Origin: Todiramphus chloris collaris | Lineage: Eukaryota; Chordata; Aves; Coraciiformes; Alcedinidae | Direction: 5' to 3' | DNA: 64,000 bases | Assembly: GCA_025345505.1 (NCBI GenBank) | Contig: JANVCC010000077.1 | Span: 6,653,494 to 6,717,493, forward strand | Shown here: positions 35,801-50,478 of the stretch, piece by piece | Position numbering within the stretch: the first letter of the stretch is position 1 | Layout of the letters: every line of letters begins with the position of its first letter | Notes under the pieces: model-generated | Databases searched by the model: none | Told to the model about the DNA's origin: nothing | Seen by the model: the letters and a program-made list of their open reading frames with translations, nothing else | Program-made: the position numbers and the translations under genes

Positions 35801-38800
35801 AAACACTGAATAACATGGTGTATTTTGAAGCTATAAGTTTTATCAGTGCACATTTTAGGAGCCACTTCACATCCAAGTTAATAGTGCATCTTTTAGAATT
35901 ACTGAGGAAGTTTTTATACAGTCAATTTGTTCCCTTTCTCATCTGGACCTCATACTGATGACATAAGCACTTCTAAAAGCCCTATTCACTGCTTGCTCAT
36001 AACATTTGAACTCTAGCATCCGTAACTTTATTTACTGGTCATTAACACCTTGAGAAGTGCCTGAAATGGCATGGGAAAAGGTAGCTGGAATTGTCACTCT
36101 TCATTCTCAGTTGACTGAGAACAGTGCTGATCATCAAGGATAGTCTGCTTAGAAATGTCAAAATTTCTCTGGCATCTGGATTTGCTGGTTTGATGCTAGC
36201 AATTCTAAAGAACCCGTGTTTCTCCAGCCCGGAGAGCAATATTTACCCACTTTTCTTGAACTTCCTATGATTTCTTCTCAAAATTTCCTTCAATATCAGC
36301 AAGGGAATCAGAAACAAACAAGCAAACAAATCAAAACTTTAAGACTTTCCTTGGGAGGAAAAATAAGCTAAGGTAGCCTTCTAAAGAGGTAGAAACTGAG
36401 TTGAAGAAGTTGACTTTCAGCTTTAAGGCTTGACCTCAGTTCCTACAGGTCGTATAGCTGTCTCATAAGGGTGTTCCTCAAGCACTGGGATACAGAGAGA
36501 GAGGCTCACAAAAAGAAAGAATTTAACAGAATTCAGAATGGAATCTTCATCTCTTTTGTAACCTGTGCTTTTATATACCCTCTTTTTTTGTGTGTGTGTG
36601 AATCATGGAACAAAATAAATACAGCCTAATGAGGGTTAGGATGTATGTAGGATAACATAGTATTTAGGAGCAAGGTGACCCCATGGTTTTGCCATAACAG
36701 TCTTCCTAACAGAAATGGATGGATCCAGATGAGGAAAACTGTATCCTTTGTGTCATTCATAGATGGTGATTGCTTAAAATCGGATTTTATGACTAAGATG
36801 CATCTCTAGAAACTACAGCAAAATGGATGAGCTAGCAAGTAAAGCTTGAAAGGAGGAGGGAGAGCATCCTCTCTCTCCATCACACTTCAACCAAAGTTGG
36901 TTAAATTGCATGTTATTAGTTTATCACAATGCAAGTGTTTTAGAAGTGAAAATACTCGCATGCCCTTTCTCCCTTCTTTCCACTAAAAAGTCCAGACTAG
37001 TTATTACATGCCATTTTTATTCTTGCTACACCTTTATAGAGTTTTCAGTGGGAAACCTTCAGCAGCACCAAATGGATTTATTTCTGCTTTTACATTTTGT
37101 ATTTTGCTGTGTACGTGTTGGGTTACTCCAAAGTTTGAAAATGAGAAAGCAACCTCCCATTATACATCTACATTCCCAGCCGGCAGACTGTTAGAGTTGA
37201 AACATCAAATCACAACTACTGTACAGAGATTTAAAAGGGGAAAATTAAGAGCTGCCTTATTTGATTAACCTCCGTGTCTCACATTTGAAAATTAATGATA
37301 ATGAAGTTTGCTTTCATGTAAGTCTAGCAACACTTCTCAGAGCATTTGGGAATCCCAGAGCACTTTGTCTTTTGTGTAGCGTTGAGATTCTCCTATGCAG
37401 TTTTTAATAGTTCATACACAAACCCATGTCTTAACTGGTTTTTAACATCTTTACAAGACAGTACCTGCAACATAGGTCCAAATTCTGACCATAACTGTTG
37501 CCTACCACTGTTCTATGACTTTAATGTTGAACAAGCCTGAAATGGAAAGCTGATGGTTTAGTTCAATGCTATAATTAAGTGATGGCTAAAGTAAAAGTCC
37601 CCAATTTTCTGGAGACTCTGCCCTTTTCTTTCTCTCTTTTCTATTCTTCCCATTGAATAGAAAGAATAGAAACTTCTAAGTGAATAGCATTGTCTAAAAC
37701 AAATCACTTTAATGATAATGCCTTTTCCACAAATCAATGATGCACATTAAAGATTCAGAACGCACTTTAGAGCAATCCAAAATGTGGAAAATAGCAAGGT
37801 ACCAGTGCAATCCCCCTCTAAATTATAGATTGTGAATTAGATTCTGCTCTCAGCCGTGCAGGTGCAAATCCATTAGTTTCAGAGCAGTTGCTTCAGGTTG
37901 AAGTCACTGAGATCAGAGCTCAGCTGATGACCTGGTGCTTTACCACTTCTCCTGGTAAGTATTAAGAGTACCCATTGCCTTGAGCTGTCCTACCAATCAT
38001 CTTCTCTACCGTGTTGAACTATAGCATGCATATTGGGTATGCTATGGGATATTATAGGTCCATTTCTTTATGTTGTAGCAGGATGTGTGGGGAATTGACA
38101 AATGTATTTGTGAGAAGCACAATGAAATATTTGGGAATCTAGTTCTATTATTTCCACCTAATGACCTGTGGGCGCTGGTGGTTTGATGGAACATCATGGG
38201 GAGCTCTTTAAAAGTGTTAGGCCTGACATGGGTTTCTGTCAGTTTGCAATAAATAGATCTGTGCATCCATTGGAAACATTTTACAAATACACAAATAGCA
38301 TAAATATCTGAAACAATGATTTAATTCTCTTTTCCTCCACTGCATATTTTGTTTTATTTAGCTTAAGTTCAGAAAGCTTTCCACTTAAAATATTTGTATA
38401 AGCTTCACAGAGTTTTCAACCTTTTTGATAGACCCTAGAGAAGCTTTAGGTAGTTCTTAAATGAACACTAAAAAATCAAATCTGTTCTTAAAAACCACTT
38501 TTCTGCATCGTTATGAATCGATGAAGGAAGTTTCCACCCCCGCCCCAATTAAAAAAAGTTATAGTTGGAAAAAGAGTCCAGAAGTCCATTATTATAAGTT
38601 TAGAGCACTTCCTATCATGAAAGTTAGACTGGGGTGGGGTTCATAAGCCGTGTTTTGCCAGCCTTTGACTCTGTGAGTGCAGCAAAAGAGAGTTTTCAAA
38701 TGGCCTGATCAGCTTCCTGGCTCGCAGCTTCTGAGCACATGAAAACCATAATGTTTGTGTTGCCTTATGCAGCTAGTCCCAGACTCCTTCATCCTCAGAC

Positions 38801-39350
38801 AGCACAGTCTGTATTTGCAAAAATTTGTGGATAGATTTAGATAAACTTGTCTGAGTAACAAAATAGCACGAGGATTAAGAATTGCCTATAAAATGTGAGC
38901 TTTGGTAATAAACCAGAATGTGTGGGAGTTCTGCTCTAAGGCAGCAGCATGTCTTGGGGCAAGGAGACTCAGTGAATAAAACCTTCTCAGCATGGTATTA
39001 GAAGGAAGTTCGTAGTAATTTTGGCTTGGCTTCACAGGCATGCGATAGATGATAACACATTCATTTTCCATAAGCAGGAAAGCCCTGCTTATAGAAACCC
39101 CTGCTTTCATTTCAGTAGCAATGGAAGTGACAATACATTAGAGGGCTTTGAGAAGGCAGAGGAAGAGAATAGAGATCTGTCAGCAAAATAGAGATCTCTT
39201 TGTGCAGCCATGGAGATGCTGCTGCTCCTTCTTACTCCAGCTTACAGGTACAGCAGAAGTAGGTAACGCACATGCTCTGAAAGCTGTCTGATTGTCTAGT
39301 GTCCATCTGTCCAAGAATGAAGTTCACAGAAATTAATGGAAAAGATAATT
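32871..39350. other. Gene-free stretch
   Basis: It contains the longest ORF of the window (33438-33962, 174 codons, + strand) with no recognised domain, and an ORF of 118 codons at 35457-35813, also without one. The segment at about 37845-37925 resembles a dispersed old amniote repeat (GATTCTGCTCTCAG and GTGCAGGTGCAAATCCATT), but I cannot name it. Confidence 0.5.
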
Positions 39351-39440
39351 ACAGCTGTGTTGTCTTCTTGTGCAAAATATTTTATGCCTCTGAGCTTCAC
39401 CCTTCTGCTATAAATGAGGGCATTCCAGATAATGTGGTCT
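39351..39440 (+). mobile_element. Probable MIR-type SINE fragment
   Basis: ACAGCTGTGTTGTCTTCTTG, then GCAAAATATTTTATGCCTCT, then GAGCTTCACCCTTCTG and TATAAATGAGGGCATT parallel the MIR core in the same order ('agctgtgtgaccttgggcaa...cctctgagcctcagtttc...gtaaaatgggg'). The match is diverged and short. Confidence 0.5.
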
Positions 39441-42400
39441 TAAAGGGAAAAAGATATAAGCAATTTGCTTTGGTGTGCCAGAAGCAGGCCTAATTAGCTG
39501 GATATTTGCTGGGTATGTCTGCAAACCATTACAGGCTGAATTAAATCCTTTTGAAAAGCCAGGTCATATTCCTCTTTCCTGCTCCTTGTATCTAAACACC
39601 TTGACAAGCCATACATACTTGTGTTAATTAGACACGTGTTCAACAGTCTCTTTGTCCCTTTTCTGTTTGGAGGAAAAAAGCCCAGCCAAGAAGGAGTGTC
39701 CCAGGAGACCAACCTGTTCACACCTCCTTCACAATGAACATCACCATGGCCAATTATAGGGCACCCAATCCTGAACAAAAGAAATTACAGCAAAGAGGTA
39801 ATGGGCTCTAAAAATATCTGTTGCCTTGTGATGGGCACATGGAATAGGAAGCACATGCAGTAGTACCTTGGCTGTGGGCAATGGAGTTCATTAGCAAGAA
39901 CTTTGTTACATGACAGTTCAATTCAGCCCGAAGGTTTGTTCAAGCTTCTGTGGAAGTTGACACCTCTCGTGTTCCCTCTGAGCTTTCTCTGAAAATGGAG
40001 CTTCAGTTTCTGTTTGGCAATTTGTATTCAGGGTGTGTGCATGTTGGATCAAAGTGATACTTCCCTACCAGTGTTTCTCCGGTGATTCAGTTGCCTTCCA
40101 GAGAGTCGAACTGAAGTAATTATTCACGTCCTTTTGTGCTGCAAAGAAAACCTGAATATAATGGAGGGGGTTCCTTTCCCCCAAGCCCCTAGCTGGGGAG
40201 AGACACTGAAGTGAGTGAGTGCTTGATATAGCTTTTCTCCAGCTTTGCCAGGAAGAAACAGAGCTTTTGAAGCATGAACTGTCCCACTCCATCTCAGTCA
40301 GGCATGGATTCCAAAGCCTAACTAAAACCTATCTTTGTGTGTGGGTATTGTGCTGGCCACAGATGTATGGGGCCTTCTGCTCCCACATGGTCTCTTCAGG
40401 GTGGGGGGGGTCTATGTTATCAAAGATGAAGAGTTCATCTGGTCCTCACCAGTGTTTTCTTTCCCATTTTTGTCTGGAAAAAAGAAAATACATATATATA
40501 TAACCAGCAATAATGTTTGTAAAGCGTGAGTCTGGAAGCGAGTAAGTCTCAAACTCAACCTCACATAAGAGATTAACCTGATTTCTGAAGGTCTGTTTCT
40601 GTACTGCCTCTGCCACTGCCTTTCTCCTGTTCTCCACTCTCCACTGCTGGAATTTGTGGTGCTGCTTGCCAGTCCCACCCATCTCCCGTGGCTCCCTCCA
40701 CGCCAGGGAGCTGCCGAGAGCTGCTGAGCAAGCTGCAGGCTCAGCGAAGCTGCTGCCCTGGCTGCCCAGGCTGGAAAATCTTTTCTGTGGGTTCAGCTCT
40801 ATATCTGTGATTTAATGCTGTGCTAATATTAAACATCTAACGTAATATAATGTTGTTCTAAACCAAGCATTAGCCTAGGAATATGTATGTGAAAAAAAGC
40901 TGGGGTTTTTTTTGTTTTCAGGCTGGAGGCAGGTTATAAAGTAAGTCTGGGAACAGTTGCTCTCCAGCAGTGACTTGGGAAACAGAGACAGGAGTCTCCT
41001 TTTTACAACCTTTTGATAGACTATTTCATGAAACAGCTGGAGATCTCCAGGGGTGGCAGCTATGCTCAACCTGCTTGCTGTTTTCCACAGATTCAGAGAG
41101 AGCTGGAAAGGACTGTCTATACCATCCAGTGACCATAAAATACCACTGTTGATTTAACCCAATTAATAGTAATGCATTTCTACTGCTAAACATAAATTTG
41201 GGGCATAAAGAAGACATTATATTTCAGAAGACTTAGCATGTTGATGAGCTTCTGCAGAACAGGCTATGTCAGAAACAAAGCTAGGATGGACCTGTGCCCA
41301 TCTCCCCATTTATATCCCCATGTATGTCCAAAGAGGTTCTCAGATCAGAGGAGGCAGTTTTCCCCTCTTTTTCTCCTGAGTTACAGAAAGCAAGTTGCAA
41401 AGATGGTCAATATAAGGACTGAGAAATTAGGATCAATCTGAATACCTTTCTGAAATGTAAGTTTGCTCCTGCATCAGTCTGTATACATGGAGCAGTGTTT
41501 AAATTCCAGATTGCTGTTAAGCCTTTCAGAGAAAAAAGTGGGATTTCACAAGCTTTGGAACTTGTATAATCCCAAATTGCTGGAATTTGACAGATGACTG
41601 AGGTGGGTCCTATTCCTAAGTTTATAGCTCTGGATTTGAGTCTGCTTTTACACCAGACACCAGCCAAAGCCTGTGCTGCTTGGTGGTCTGGTTCAGGCCT
41701 GTCTGAGATCCAAGCAATAGGAGAGAGCACTCTTCTCTGGAGAGAAGATCTAAAAGAGACTTCTTTCATTTCTGCTGGAGAAAGACATGCTGTCAAGTAA
41801 CCACAAACTGTTCAACTGACTCAATGTGATTTAATTCCTTTTCTTAGAAAACCAGCTTTGAACCGTCTATATCCCTACAGTAATGGACATTGGCCATGCT
41901 TAATATTTCTTTTTAAGCATGAGCTACCAAGTATAGGCCCATCCCAGATTTCCTGGTCTATCACTTCTATTCTTCCTAAAGTGTGACATGCATAGCAAAT
42001 CAGCTGTTACAGCACATCTGGGCTGACCAACTCCCAAGGATTTCCCCAGCCATGCTCAGGTCCACTCCACTGCCTTGAACTGGTTTGTGCTCCAGCTCAA
42101 AGCTGTGTCGTGGAGCACACCTGAGACTGGGACATCAGCTTGACCAAGGGTCAAATGACAAAGCTGGCCCTGTCTGATAGCCACTGGACACAGAAAACAG
42201 AGATAAACATCCTCCAGGTTTTATGTTCAGCTAGTCTGAGCAGTTGACTCAACCACACTGTCAGTAATCTAAATACTAATTAGGTTGAAACTTAAACTAA
42301 ATGCTCGAGGGATGTACACCAAAAGAAAATTGATTTGGTCAAAAACAACCTGCCAGGCCAATAGTAATGCTAAAAATTACAGTCACTGATTTCCAGAATC

Positions 42401-45400
42401 CCAGTGCACTGCTTGTCTTCTAGGTCTATGGGGAAGAAGTAAGTGTTCACATCCACACGCACACACACAACATACGCAGTCTCTTCAGTTATAAGCCTAC
42501 AAATTACTGTATGAGTTTGCTGTTAAAACCACCACTCTCCTGACATGTTTCAGTACACCTTTAGACACCTAACAGAGATGTTTTTATGTTGTTTTTAGAA
42601 TCTTTTCCACGTTGCTGAATAAAAATGAAATGCAATGCATTCTACACACACGGTGATTCTTCTGCATTTGTATTAGATAAATTCATACTGATTTGCTGAG
42701 TAAGCTGTTGGGACTTCTTCACACATCATGTTTCTCAGCTGCATAAAAAGTTACTAAGCCAAAGTATTGATACCCAGTGTGTTTATGGAGGACTGATAGA
42801 ACTGAATACTTTCTTTTCTTCATAACTGGTAAAAAGAAAGATATGGATTTTATAGGTATTCTCTTGTGGTCCTTTAGCTACTGGGTAACTGAGATGTGAA
42901 GAAACCACTCTGTTATACAATACAAGGCAAGACAAAAGCTTTTCAAAAATTATGTCAAAACCATAAAGGAGGAAAAAGACCTTCTGTTCTCTATTTAACA
43001 TTGATAAATAGCTTTCCAAATCCCTAGATAAGGCAGCTACAAATTACTGGCTCGATCTTTGTTCATAAAGGTCTTGGGACAGTTGTACTCTGCAACCAGA
43101 AGTGGTGTAGGTACCGCAGCTGATACCCAAGAGAGCTCTGTGAGACTGGGACAGCCTTCTAAGAGGTGTAAAAGCTTGTCTAGCTTAGAGACAGAGAATG
43201 ACGTGTTTTGTCACTGGGTTACATGAGGACAGATTTAGTGACATCACAAACTCCTGGTGCTTGAATGAAGATTTTGTGGATCAAGTGTCTGGTTTGTTTA
43301 GTGGCTACGTGGCTTAGAATTGTGCTAAAAATGTAGACAGATGTAGGGGATGATATACCAGTGTCACGTATACATATATACACCATCATATATAGATACT
43401 CCACATGCAAATATATATCCTAAAACATAGAAAGTGTCAGTGGGGGAGCCTAGAACTGTCACTGTACTTTCCTCAATGATCTCAAAGAAGACACCACGCC
43501 CCATTCTTGCTTTCTCTTTCTGCAGAGTGGGAAGTCATATGAAAGGTAGTAAATTAGTGTGTACTTAGCACAGCGAGTTTGCAAGCACTACGCTGTAACT
43601 TGCTAGCAGCTCCAGTTTTCTGTTCATATTATTTTTTGCAACTGAGGGTTAATTAAAAGACAAAGTCACACTTGGGTCCAAGTATCTGAATACACAGTTA
43701 AAACTGAGAGAAAGCTTCTGTTTAGTTGGTCAGTCTAAAAGCAACGTGCAGCATTTTGTATCCCACTCCTCCCCAGGTACTGTAAGTACATCAAGAATAC
43801 TTGCAGTAAAATTTAGCTTCACAACCATAAGTTTTTTAACTATGTGAAACCCCCAAAAGGCAAGCCTTTATCACTGGTTGTGTTGGTTAGCACTTAGCAT
43901 CTGAGGAGAAAGGAGCCCTGTAAAAGATACAACATCTTCTGCAGGAACATTTTCCATTGCCGATCTCCTCGAGCGTGCTCCTCCTGCCAATGACACACAG
44001 TGTATCATCTTGCCAAGCCATTTTACTTTGGTTTCCTCAAACAAAATGATCTAAGAGTGGCAAGGGCGTGCTTTTGCTGTAGTCTCTGAAAAGGTTTATT
44101 GCTGCCATCTGTCTCTGCTCAACCTTTGCAGAGCTTAGCCTCCCCTCATGTTCTGTAACATTATCGATGTCCTTTATAGGAAAATATAGGGTTTTCTTCA
44201 CCTGGTGTATCCTAACTCTAAAAAAAAATCAGAGGAGAGTGTTTTAGTTCTGGACAAATGAAACAGGAATGTTTCAGGGACACAAACGTTTAATGTTTCA
44301 TTCCCCTTTAAGCTCTACTTATTGAAGAATTCAGTTCCTTTAATGTTCTTTTTAAATACATTTAGTTATAAATATGTTTTTAGCAAAATATGCCTTTTCA
44401 GAAGGGGAAGTTTCATTTGGAAAACATTAAAATAAAAAATATTTCACTGTTTCCAAGAGGAAACATTTCATTTAAAAAACTGTCAAAGGAAAATGTGTTT
44501 ACATTTAAGAAAAAAATCCTCCATCAGCTTCTTCAGCTGTAAGGTATAGTCTAATTCAACACAAATTACAGTCCCCCTAAAACTCATCTCATCCAGAAAT
44601 AGGTGCTATCTCATACCTCAGTCACCATCCTCCTGAAGTTTTCCATCTATCTTGTCTTATATCTTTCCCAACTTGAAACCAAATGGAAGAGCAGACTCTT
44701 TCACTGCACCCTGTGCTATTTCTTCATTTCTCCCCTCCTCACAAGCCTTTGTAAGCCCTGCACATATATACTCAGAGCAAGCATCTGCCACCACTTAGCG
44801 TGTCGCTTTGCCACCAGGGCTCAGACGTGCAAATTCAGCGTCTCACACCCCCAGTGGGTTGCAGCTTGAAGAAGGAAATTGGTTGGCTGCAGTTAGTGGA
44901 AGAGTGTTGTATTAACAGCCATGGAGGCACAAGCCTGTTGCTATTGGACCTGGGTAGGACAACTCATCAGCCCAAGCTTCACTCTTTGTAGCTCTGTCTG
45001 CCTCAGGGAGTGCTTATGGGAGATGACAGAGCAATTTAGTCTTCCTGACTGTTCTTCCTTCAGCCCCTCTGCTAAAAGCACACCACGTTTGATAAAATGT
45101 TCTATAATACAGACAGATGGCCATTAAGAATTAGTGTAAATTCAACAGAGTCTCAATGACTGGTTTGCAGCCTCAGACAAAAACAACTGTTGATCATAAG
45201 GAAGCGGGATGGCATTCAAACTGCTGCCCCGACAGCACAGATTTTGGGTAATGTGAGTCTTGTTTTCCATATGTAATGACTTTATGGCCACCAAATGCTA
45301 TCCTTCTTAATATAACTAAAGGCACCTGCTGCTTCAGTGTTGCTGGAAGGGCAGGATAAGGATAAGTAAGTATCATGGCAAAATGTACTCTGAGGACTAG

Positions 45401-48400
45401 CAACATTGCTTGTTTTCCTCTGAGGAACAATTTTTTGGTTAAAAAACCCAACAAACCAAACTTTTTTTCTTTTCTTTTAACTGGCAAGTATCTCAAAATG
45501 CAGATGAAAGCTGTTCAGTCTGATCCCCAATGTAATCAGTGCCTTGCTAGGGGGGCTGTGTAGGCAGGCACAGCATCGTTTCCGTAAATTTCTCATTAAG
45601 GAACAGCTAGATGCATCAGGTCAGCTTGAAATGCAAATTATGATTGTGTGATTCACAGGCATTGGTGACAGTTCTCTCCCAGCTCAGCCTAGGTCTTCCC
45701 ACTTGCTCAACTGAGATGAGTTTACTGCAAAGACTCTCAAAGTGAGCTACTGTTACCTGAAAACTTTAGAGTTAAATAAAGGCTTTCCGGATACATGGAA
45801 AGGAAAAGAAAAGAGATTTCAGAGCAAGAAGGAGGATCTTCTGGGGACTTGGGTTTATACCTACCATCACTGCAGAGCCCACCATTTGTCCATTTCTTTT
45901 CCTTTCTCTGCCTGGTCTATGTTGATGTTAAGAACTCCAAGGTGAAGGGGTAGCTGAACAGCTGTAAGTGTCGTACCAGCACAGTGGGTTCTGGTCTTCA
46001 TTAATCTAGCACTAATCCTGCAGTGACTGAGCAGTAGAGATGAAAAAGTGAGCAAAAAGAGATTGTGCATTTAAGAATGGTGCAGAACTGGAAAATACAG
46101 TTGAGTCTTAGCTTTGATAAAGTGATTAAAAAAATAGTGTTCAGACTGGAACACTAGAAAGACAGGTAGTAGCTAGGGACTGTATGAAGGTTGGGAATGG
46201 TGAGTCTATCGTTCCATGCCCTTATTCTGCACAGCACTGGAAAACATTGTCTCTGAGATGTTTACCCACAAGAGGCAAAGTATTTTGTTTAATGAACTGA
46301 TTGGATGTTGGACAAGCATAGAAGAGGGGACGGGGTTGGGAAGTAAAAGAATGAAATGAAAGGCTGCAAAGAGAAGGCTATTTTTTTTCCATAACACCTG
46401 TTTGTGCCAGCCAGGTCACAGCATATTCAGGCATTTGATATTTACTTTGCTAGAGGTAGAAGAGCAGTATCATACCCTTTTCTGTTTGAAGTTGCTAAGT
46501 TATGAAACCACAAGTTCCACAGAAGACTCACAGATGAGTAGGCTTTGCTACCACCTCAAAAGAGACAGGCAGTGGTCACGAGGAACAGCAACTCCACAGT
46601 AGCCTTACCAGAAAAGGTAAAGAAAAAAGAAAGGATAAGCTACATATGGCAGACATAGACAAGCCAGTATAGTTCTGCACAAGCAGCTTTCCTGTCTGTA
46701 CATATATCTGTGTAGAGCAATTCAGATCATGGGACCATGGAGGCATTAGAGATCCTTCAATGAAGATGCCTTCCTGCAGTTCTCAGAATTTTCACATAAA
46801 AGTTGATTCAAAGTTAATTATTTTTCATGATAACCCCTAGGAAGTAAAAAGAGAAGGGCACATAGTGTATTTTAAAACCACTAAAAATGTTAAATACACA
46901 TTTTACTCTTTTCCTGGAGATTTCTGGAGTAATTCAATAGCTCTTTTTCATCTCTGGATGTAGGTCTCCTTCTAAGAAGGATCCAAGTGCTGCTTCCTTA
47001 AGAAATAGCCTAAAGATACATATGTAGTCATAGTCATGGATGAAATAACTCACAATCTTTTTACAGGATTATTACCAACACTTACCATGAAACTTAACTT
47101 GATTTGAATTTTTTTTTTTAATTAAAATTTAATAAAAATGTCTTTACATCTGACCAGAATATTCTCGGCAGAAAATTTGCTGTTCCAGTACCAGAAACAA
47201 CAGTAAACTTTTGAGCCAGTACCCTTGTTTCACAATTACACTATTCATAGGTACAGTGTTCACAGTCTTCTCTGGAGAGCTGTAGCAACACTCTGGTTAT
47301 AAACCTAGGATTGAGAAAAATCCCTGCTGAAATGTCTGATGGTTCTGAGCAGATCTGTGTTAAGCAAGTTGTTTTCTCCAGATCGTTTTCAGTCCCTCTG
47401 TATTTTTGAATGACTAAAGAGACAAATCACGTAAGAAGGTTTCCTGATAATCTACTCAACAAGTTATCACCCTCCCTCAGTATGCTATTAGAAATGGATG
47501 GTTCACTTTTACAGTTCACTGGCATTTACTGCTCCCGCTGAGAGATTTCTGACAGTCTTGTAATAATATTAGAACTGTGTGGATGTTCAGCTAATGTAAG
47601 ATAGGGAAATAGCAACTTTTAGCCGAGACAAGTTTAATAAAGTCAGTTTTTCACGTTTCAGAGCAATTGGTCTTCATATGATGAACTGCAGCTGAAGTCT
47701 TATCTAAAACTGTGAACGAGGCACCTTTCTGGCAAGTCCTGCCATAAACACTCAAGTAATTCACTGGTGCTATTCTCGGCTCTTGGTATGAGTCACCAGG
47801 CACATTGGTCATACCTCTGTACACAGACAAAGGCGAAGGAGGAAGAATATTGAATATCGTGCCTGGTTAAATTTAGTCAAAGGTTTTACTTCAGGCTGTT
47901 ACTCAGATTGACGCCTTTACTTTGACAGCAGTGTCGGGAGGCACGTCCAGTCTTTTGTGGGATGCTTGAATATGTGCAGGTGCAAAACAAGTGACCACAC
48001 CTGCCAGTGCTGCTCTGCCTGTACAGTTTCATATTCTTCTTTAACTGATTTAGGCATGCGAGGAAATGCCTCATCCACACCCATGTAGAACAAAGACATT
48101 TTGGACACCAGGCTTTTCAGGTTCATGGGAGATGTAGCATCCTATGTAATACACTGTCGCAGGACATGGTGCATGTTGTCGTGGGACTTTGAATGATCTG
48201 GTTCAGGTTCAGTGTCAGAGGTAGGCAGCTTTGTGGTCTGTCTTCTTTGAGCCTCTGACTCACAATTTTCAGACAACTAGGCTCTTCAGATTGAGAGAGA
48301 ATGTGAAGCGACTTCTGCTCCTGTCACCTTTTAGAATAAAGAGGGAGAAGAATGGTGTATGTTTCCAACAGGATGTATGAATTAAAGGTGTCTTTTAATA

Positions 48401-49384
48401 CCCGTGTTAACAACAAGATAGTTTCCTGGGGAACTGTTATGTCTCTTTCATCACAGTAAAGAGTTGCTGTATTTTGCCTTACTAAGAGAAATGGTATGGG
48501 TATGTTTCTTACAAGAGCACAAGAGGGTTTCAGTACCCTCTCTAGGTTTATGAATCTCTGTGTGCAATGTTTAGCATTACTAAATATAGATATGAAAAGC
48601 ACTCATCCATTTCACAGTATTTAAAACACAATGGCTCTTCAGCCTCTTCAGCTTTCCTCCTATTTCAAGTGGGAACAAATACTCAGTCTGTTGTATGTTT
48701 GTTGCCTCAGAAACATGTATGCGTCTACCGTAAATTCATAAATGCTTGGTTGCCTGTCCTTTTGCCCATTGCAAAAGTGATTACTTCATTAGCCTGAGAT
48801 ATATGGCTAAAACAAACATGATATACAGTGAGGTTGTTCTGATTTGGCTGGATTCTCAGTCTGTGGGGTCCTTTTTACTCTGGGAAACATAAGATACTCT
48901 TTTCTGTTTGCAGAACTAGTGATAACTTACTCCACAGAGGACAGAAGACTTACGTTGACCTTGATTTCAAAACATTGCTTAATCTTGGGGCACTATCTAG
49001 AATAGTTTCTGTTTCAGCTGAGGTTCAAGTTCACGTCCCTTTGATGCTGTAAATGGAGCATACCGGCCTGGCTGACGCACTATGAAATGTACTGTGTGCT
49101 TTCACAAGACCAAATTATCTGAGGGTTAGCATGCTCTGCTTTACTTGCCGAAAATTCAGAGCCAATGGCTCTAAAAGCTGATTTGTGTTTCCTTTCATGC
49201 CCTAGAACTTCATTCACTCACGTTGTCATTCTTGTTCCTCCTGCTGATCTAGAACATCTGGTTATCTCAGCAGAGTTTATACACAAATGGACCATGAGGC
49301 TCAAGTGAGAAACAGGATGAAAACCCTTATGCCATTGTTGGTTCCTATCATAGCAATTCACACAGTGAATATCCACTGAACATT
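39441..49384. other. Gene-free stretch
   Basis: No gene is supported. A GC-richer patch at about 40660-40780 is too short to be a CpG island. A minus-strand segment at 47886-48602 reads as long frames with few stops and is discussed as a finding. Short CA/AT runs occur near 40491 and 42463. Confidence 0.5.
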
Positions 49385-49488
49385 GTCCTGGACAACCTGC
49401 TCTAGGTGACTCTGCTCGATCAGGGGGATTGGACAAGATGACCTCCAGAGGTACCTTCCAACTTCAGCCATTCTGTTATTCTGTGAAG
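49385..49488 (+). mobile_element. CR1 LINE 3' tail
   Basis: GTCCTGGACAACCTGCTCTA, then CTGCTCGATCAGGGGGATTGG, ACAAGATGACCTCCAGAGGT, and CCTTCCAACTTCAGCCATTC followed by TGTTATTCTGTGA is the standard 3' end of an avian CR1 in forward orientation. It is truncated to about 100 bp. Confidence 0.9.
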
Positions 49489-50424
49489 TCCACCTTCCCC
49501 CAGGTATCAAAGCTTTGGGCGTATTCTCATATGATTAAAAGTAGAAAGATTGATGTATCGAATATATTTATGTTCTCTTCCATCAACAAATGCTGAAGAT
49601 ACAGGTGTATTTTTAAATCATATTGAAAAAAACATAGAAGGAAAATCAATGGTACCTGCAGTTCTGTAACTCTTTCAGTCATTCATTGGATCGTTTGAGG
49701 ATTGTTTTCTCCTTTTATTTCCAGTTATGGAACATCTTTAAAATTTCAGTAGGAAACTGGTTTTACTATTTCAGGATTTGGTTTGTTCTTTTCTGCCTAC
49801 AGTCTTTTTTTTTTTTACCATATTTTCCCATGATAACGCTTCCTGGTAAAGGAAAAGGAGAATCAAACCTTTCTCCATTCATTGCCAGGATCAGTATAAC
49901 TACAGCATGTTTACAGACCCAGTGCCAGTCAAGCAGATAAAAGAGTTGTTTAGAATAGGGCGCTCTGTTCCAAAGCTGTTTGCTTCAATACCTTCTTTTC
50001 TGTTCCTCCTCTGCAGCTTTCTGCCATTTATCTTCAGATCTCTTTAGGTTCTGTTTCTTCTCATAGATCATCTTCAGCATTGAACATACTGTCTTCATGC
50101 AGGAAATACAGCACTATGAAAACTTAAGCTTCTGAAATACTTTTTATGTGCTCATTTACAGTAGTCAGTACTTCTGGAGCCATTTTTTTTCCCCCACACC
50201 CAAAATAACACAGTGAAAGGCAAAAAATTGCATCAAATATAAAGGAGGTGTTGAATTTTCAGCAGTGAGCTAATTGTCCTTTGATCTTTTCTCCATGCTT
50301 CTAATGCTAAGAAGATAAAGGTTTCTCAGGTACTGCAAGAAAAGATTTGTCACTCTCTGGAGAATTTTCCCATCAGTATCTGGTTCTATTCAGTGCTGTG
50401 GGAGGACTAAATCAGAAATTCACT

Positions 50425-50478
50425 GTAAATTCTCTCTTGAAGACAATATGTAAAATTCTCTCTTAAAGGCAGGATGTA
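50425..50478 (+). repeat. Two-copy tandem repeat, about 26 bp
   Basis: GTAAATTCTCTCTTGAAGAC and GTAAAATTCTCTCTTAAAGG occur in tandem, with differences. Confidence 0.7.

Noticed and set aside
37883-37954. Exon-like unit between TAGTTTCAG and GTAAGT
   Set aside because: It overlaps a segment that resembles an old dispersed repeat and has no partner exon nearby; chance is more likely.
40660-40780. Possible CpG island or promoter
   Set aside because: The GC-rich patch is about 120 bp with few CpG pairs, and no gene begins beside it.
44805-44830. Possible CTCF site (CCACCAGGG)
   Set aside because: Only the first half matches the consensus; the GGC end is missing.
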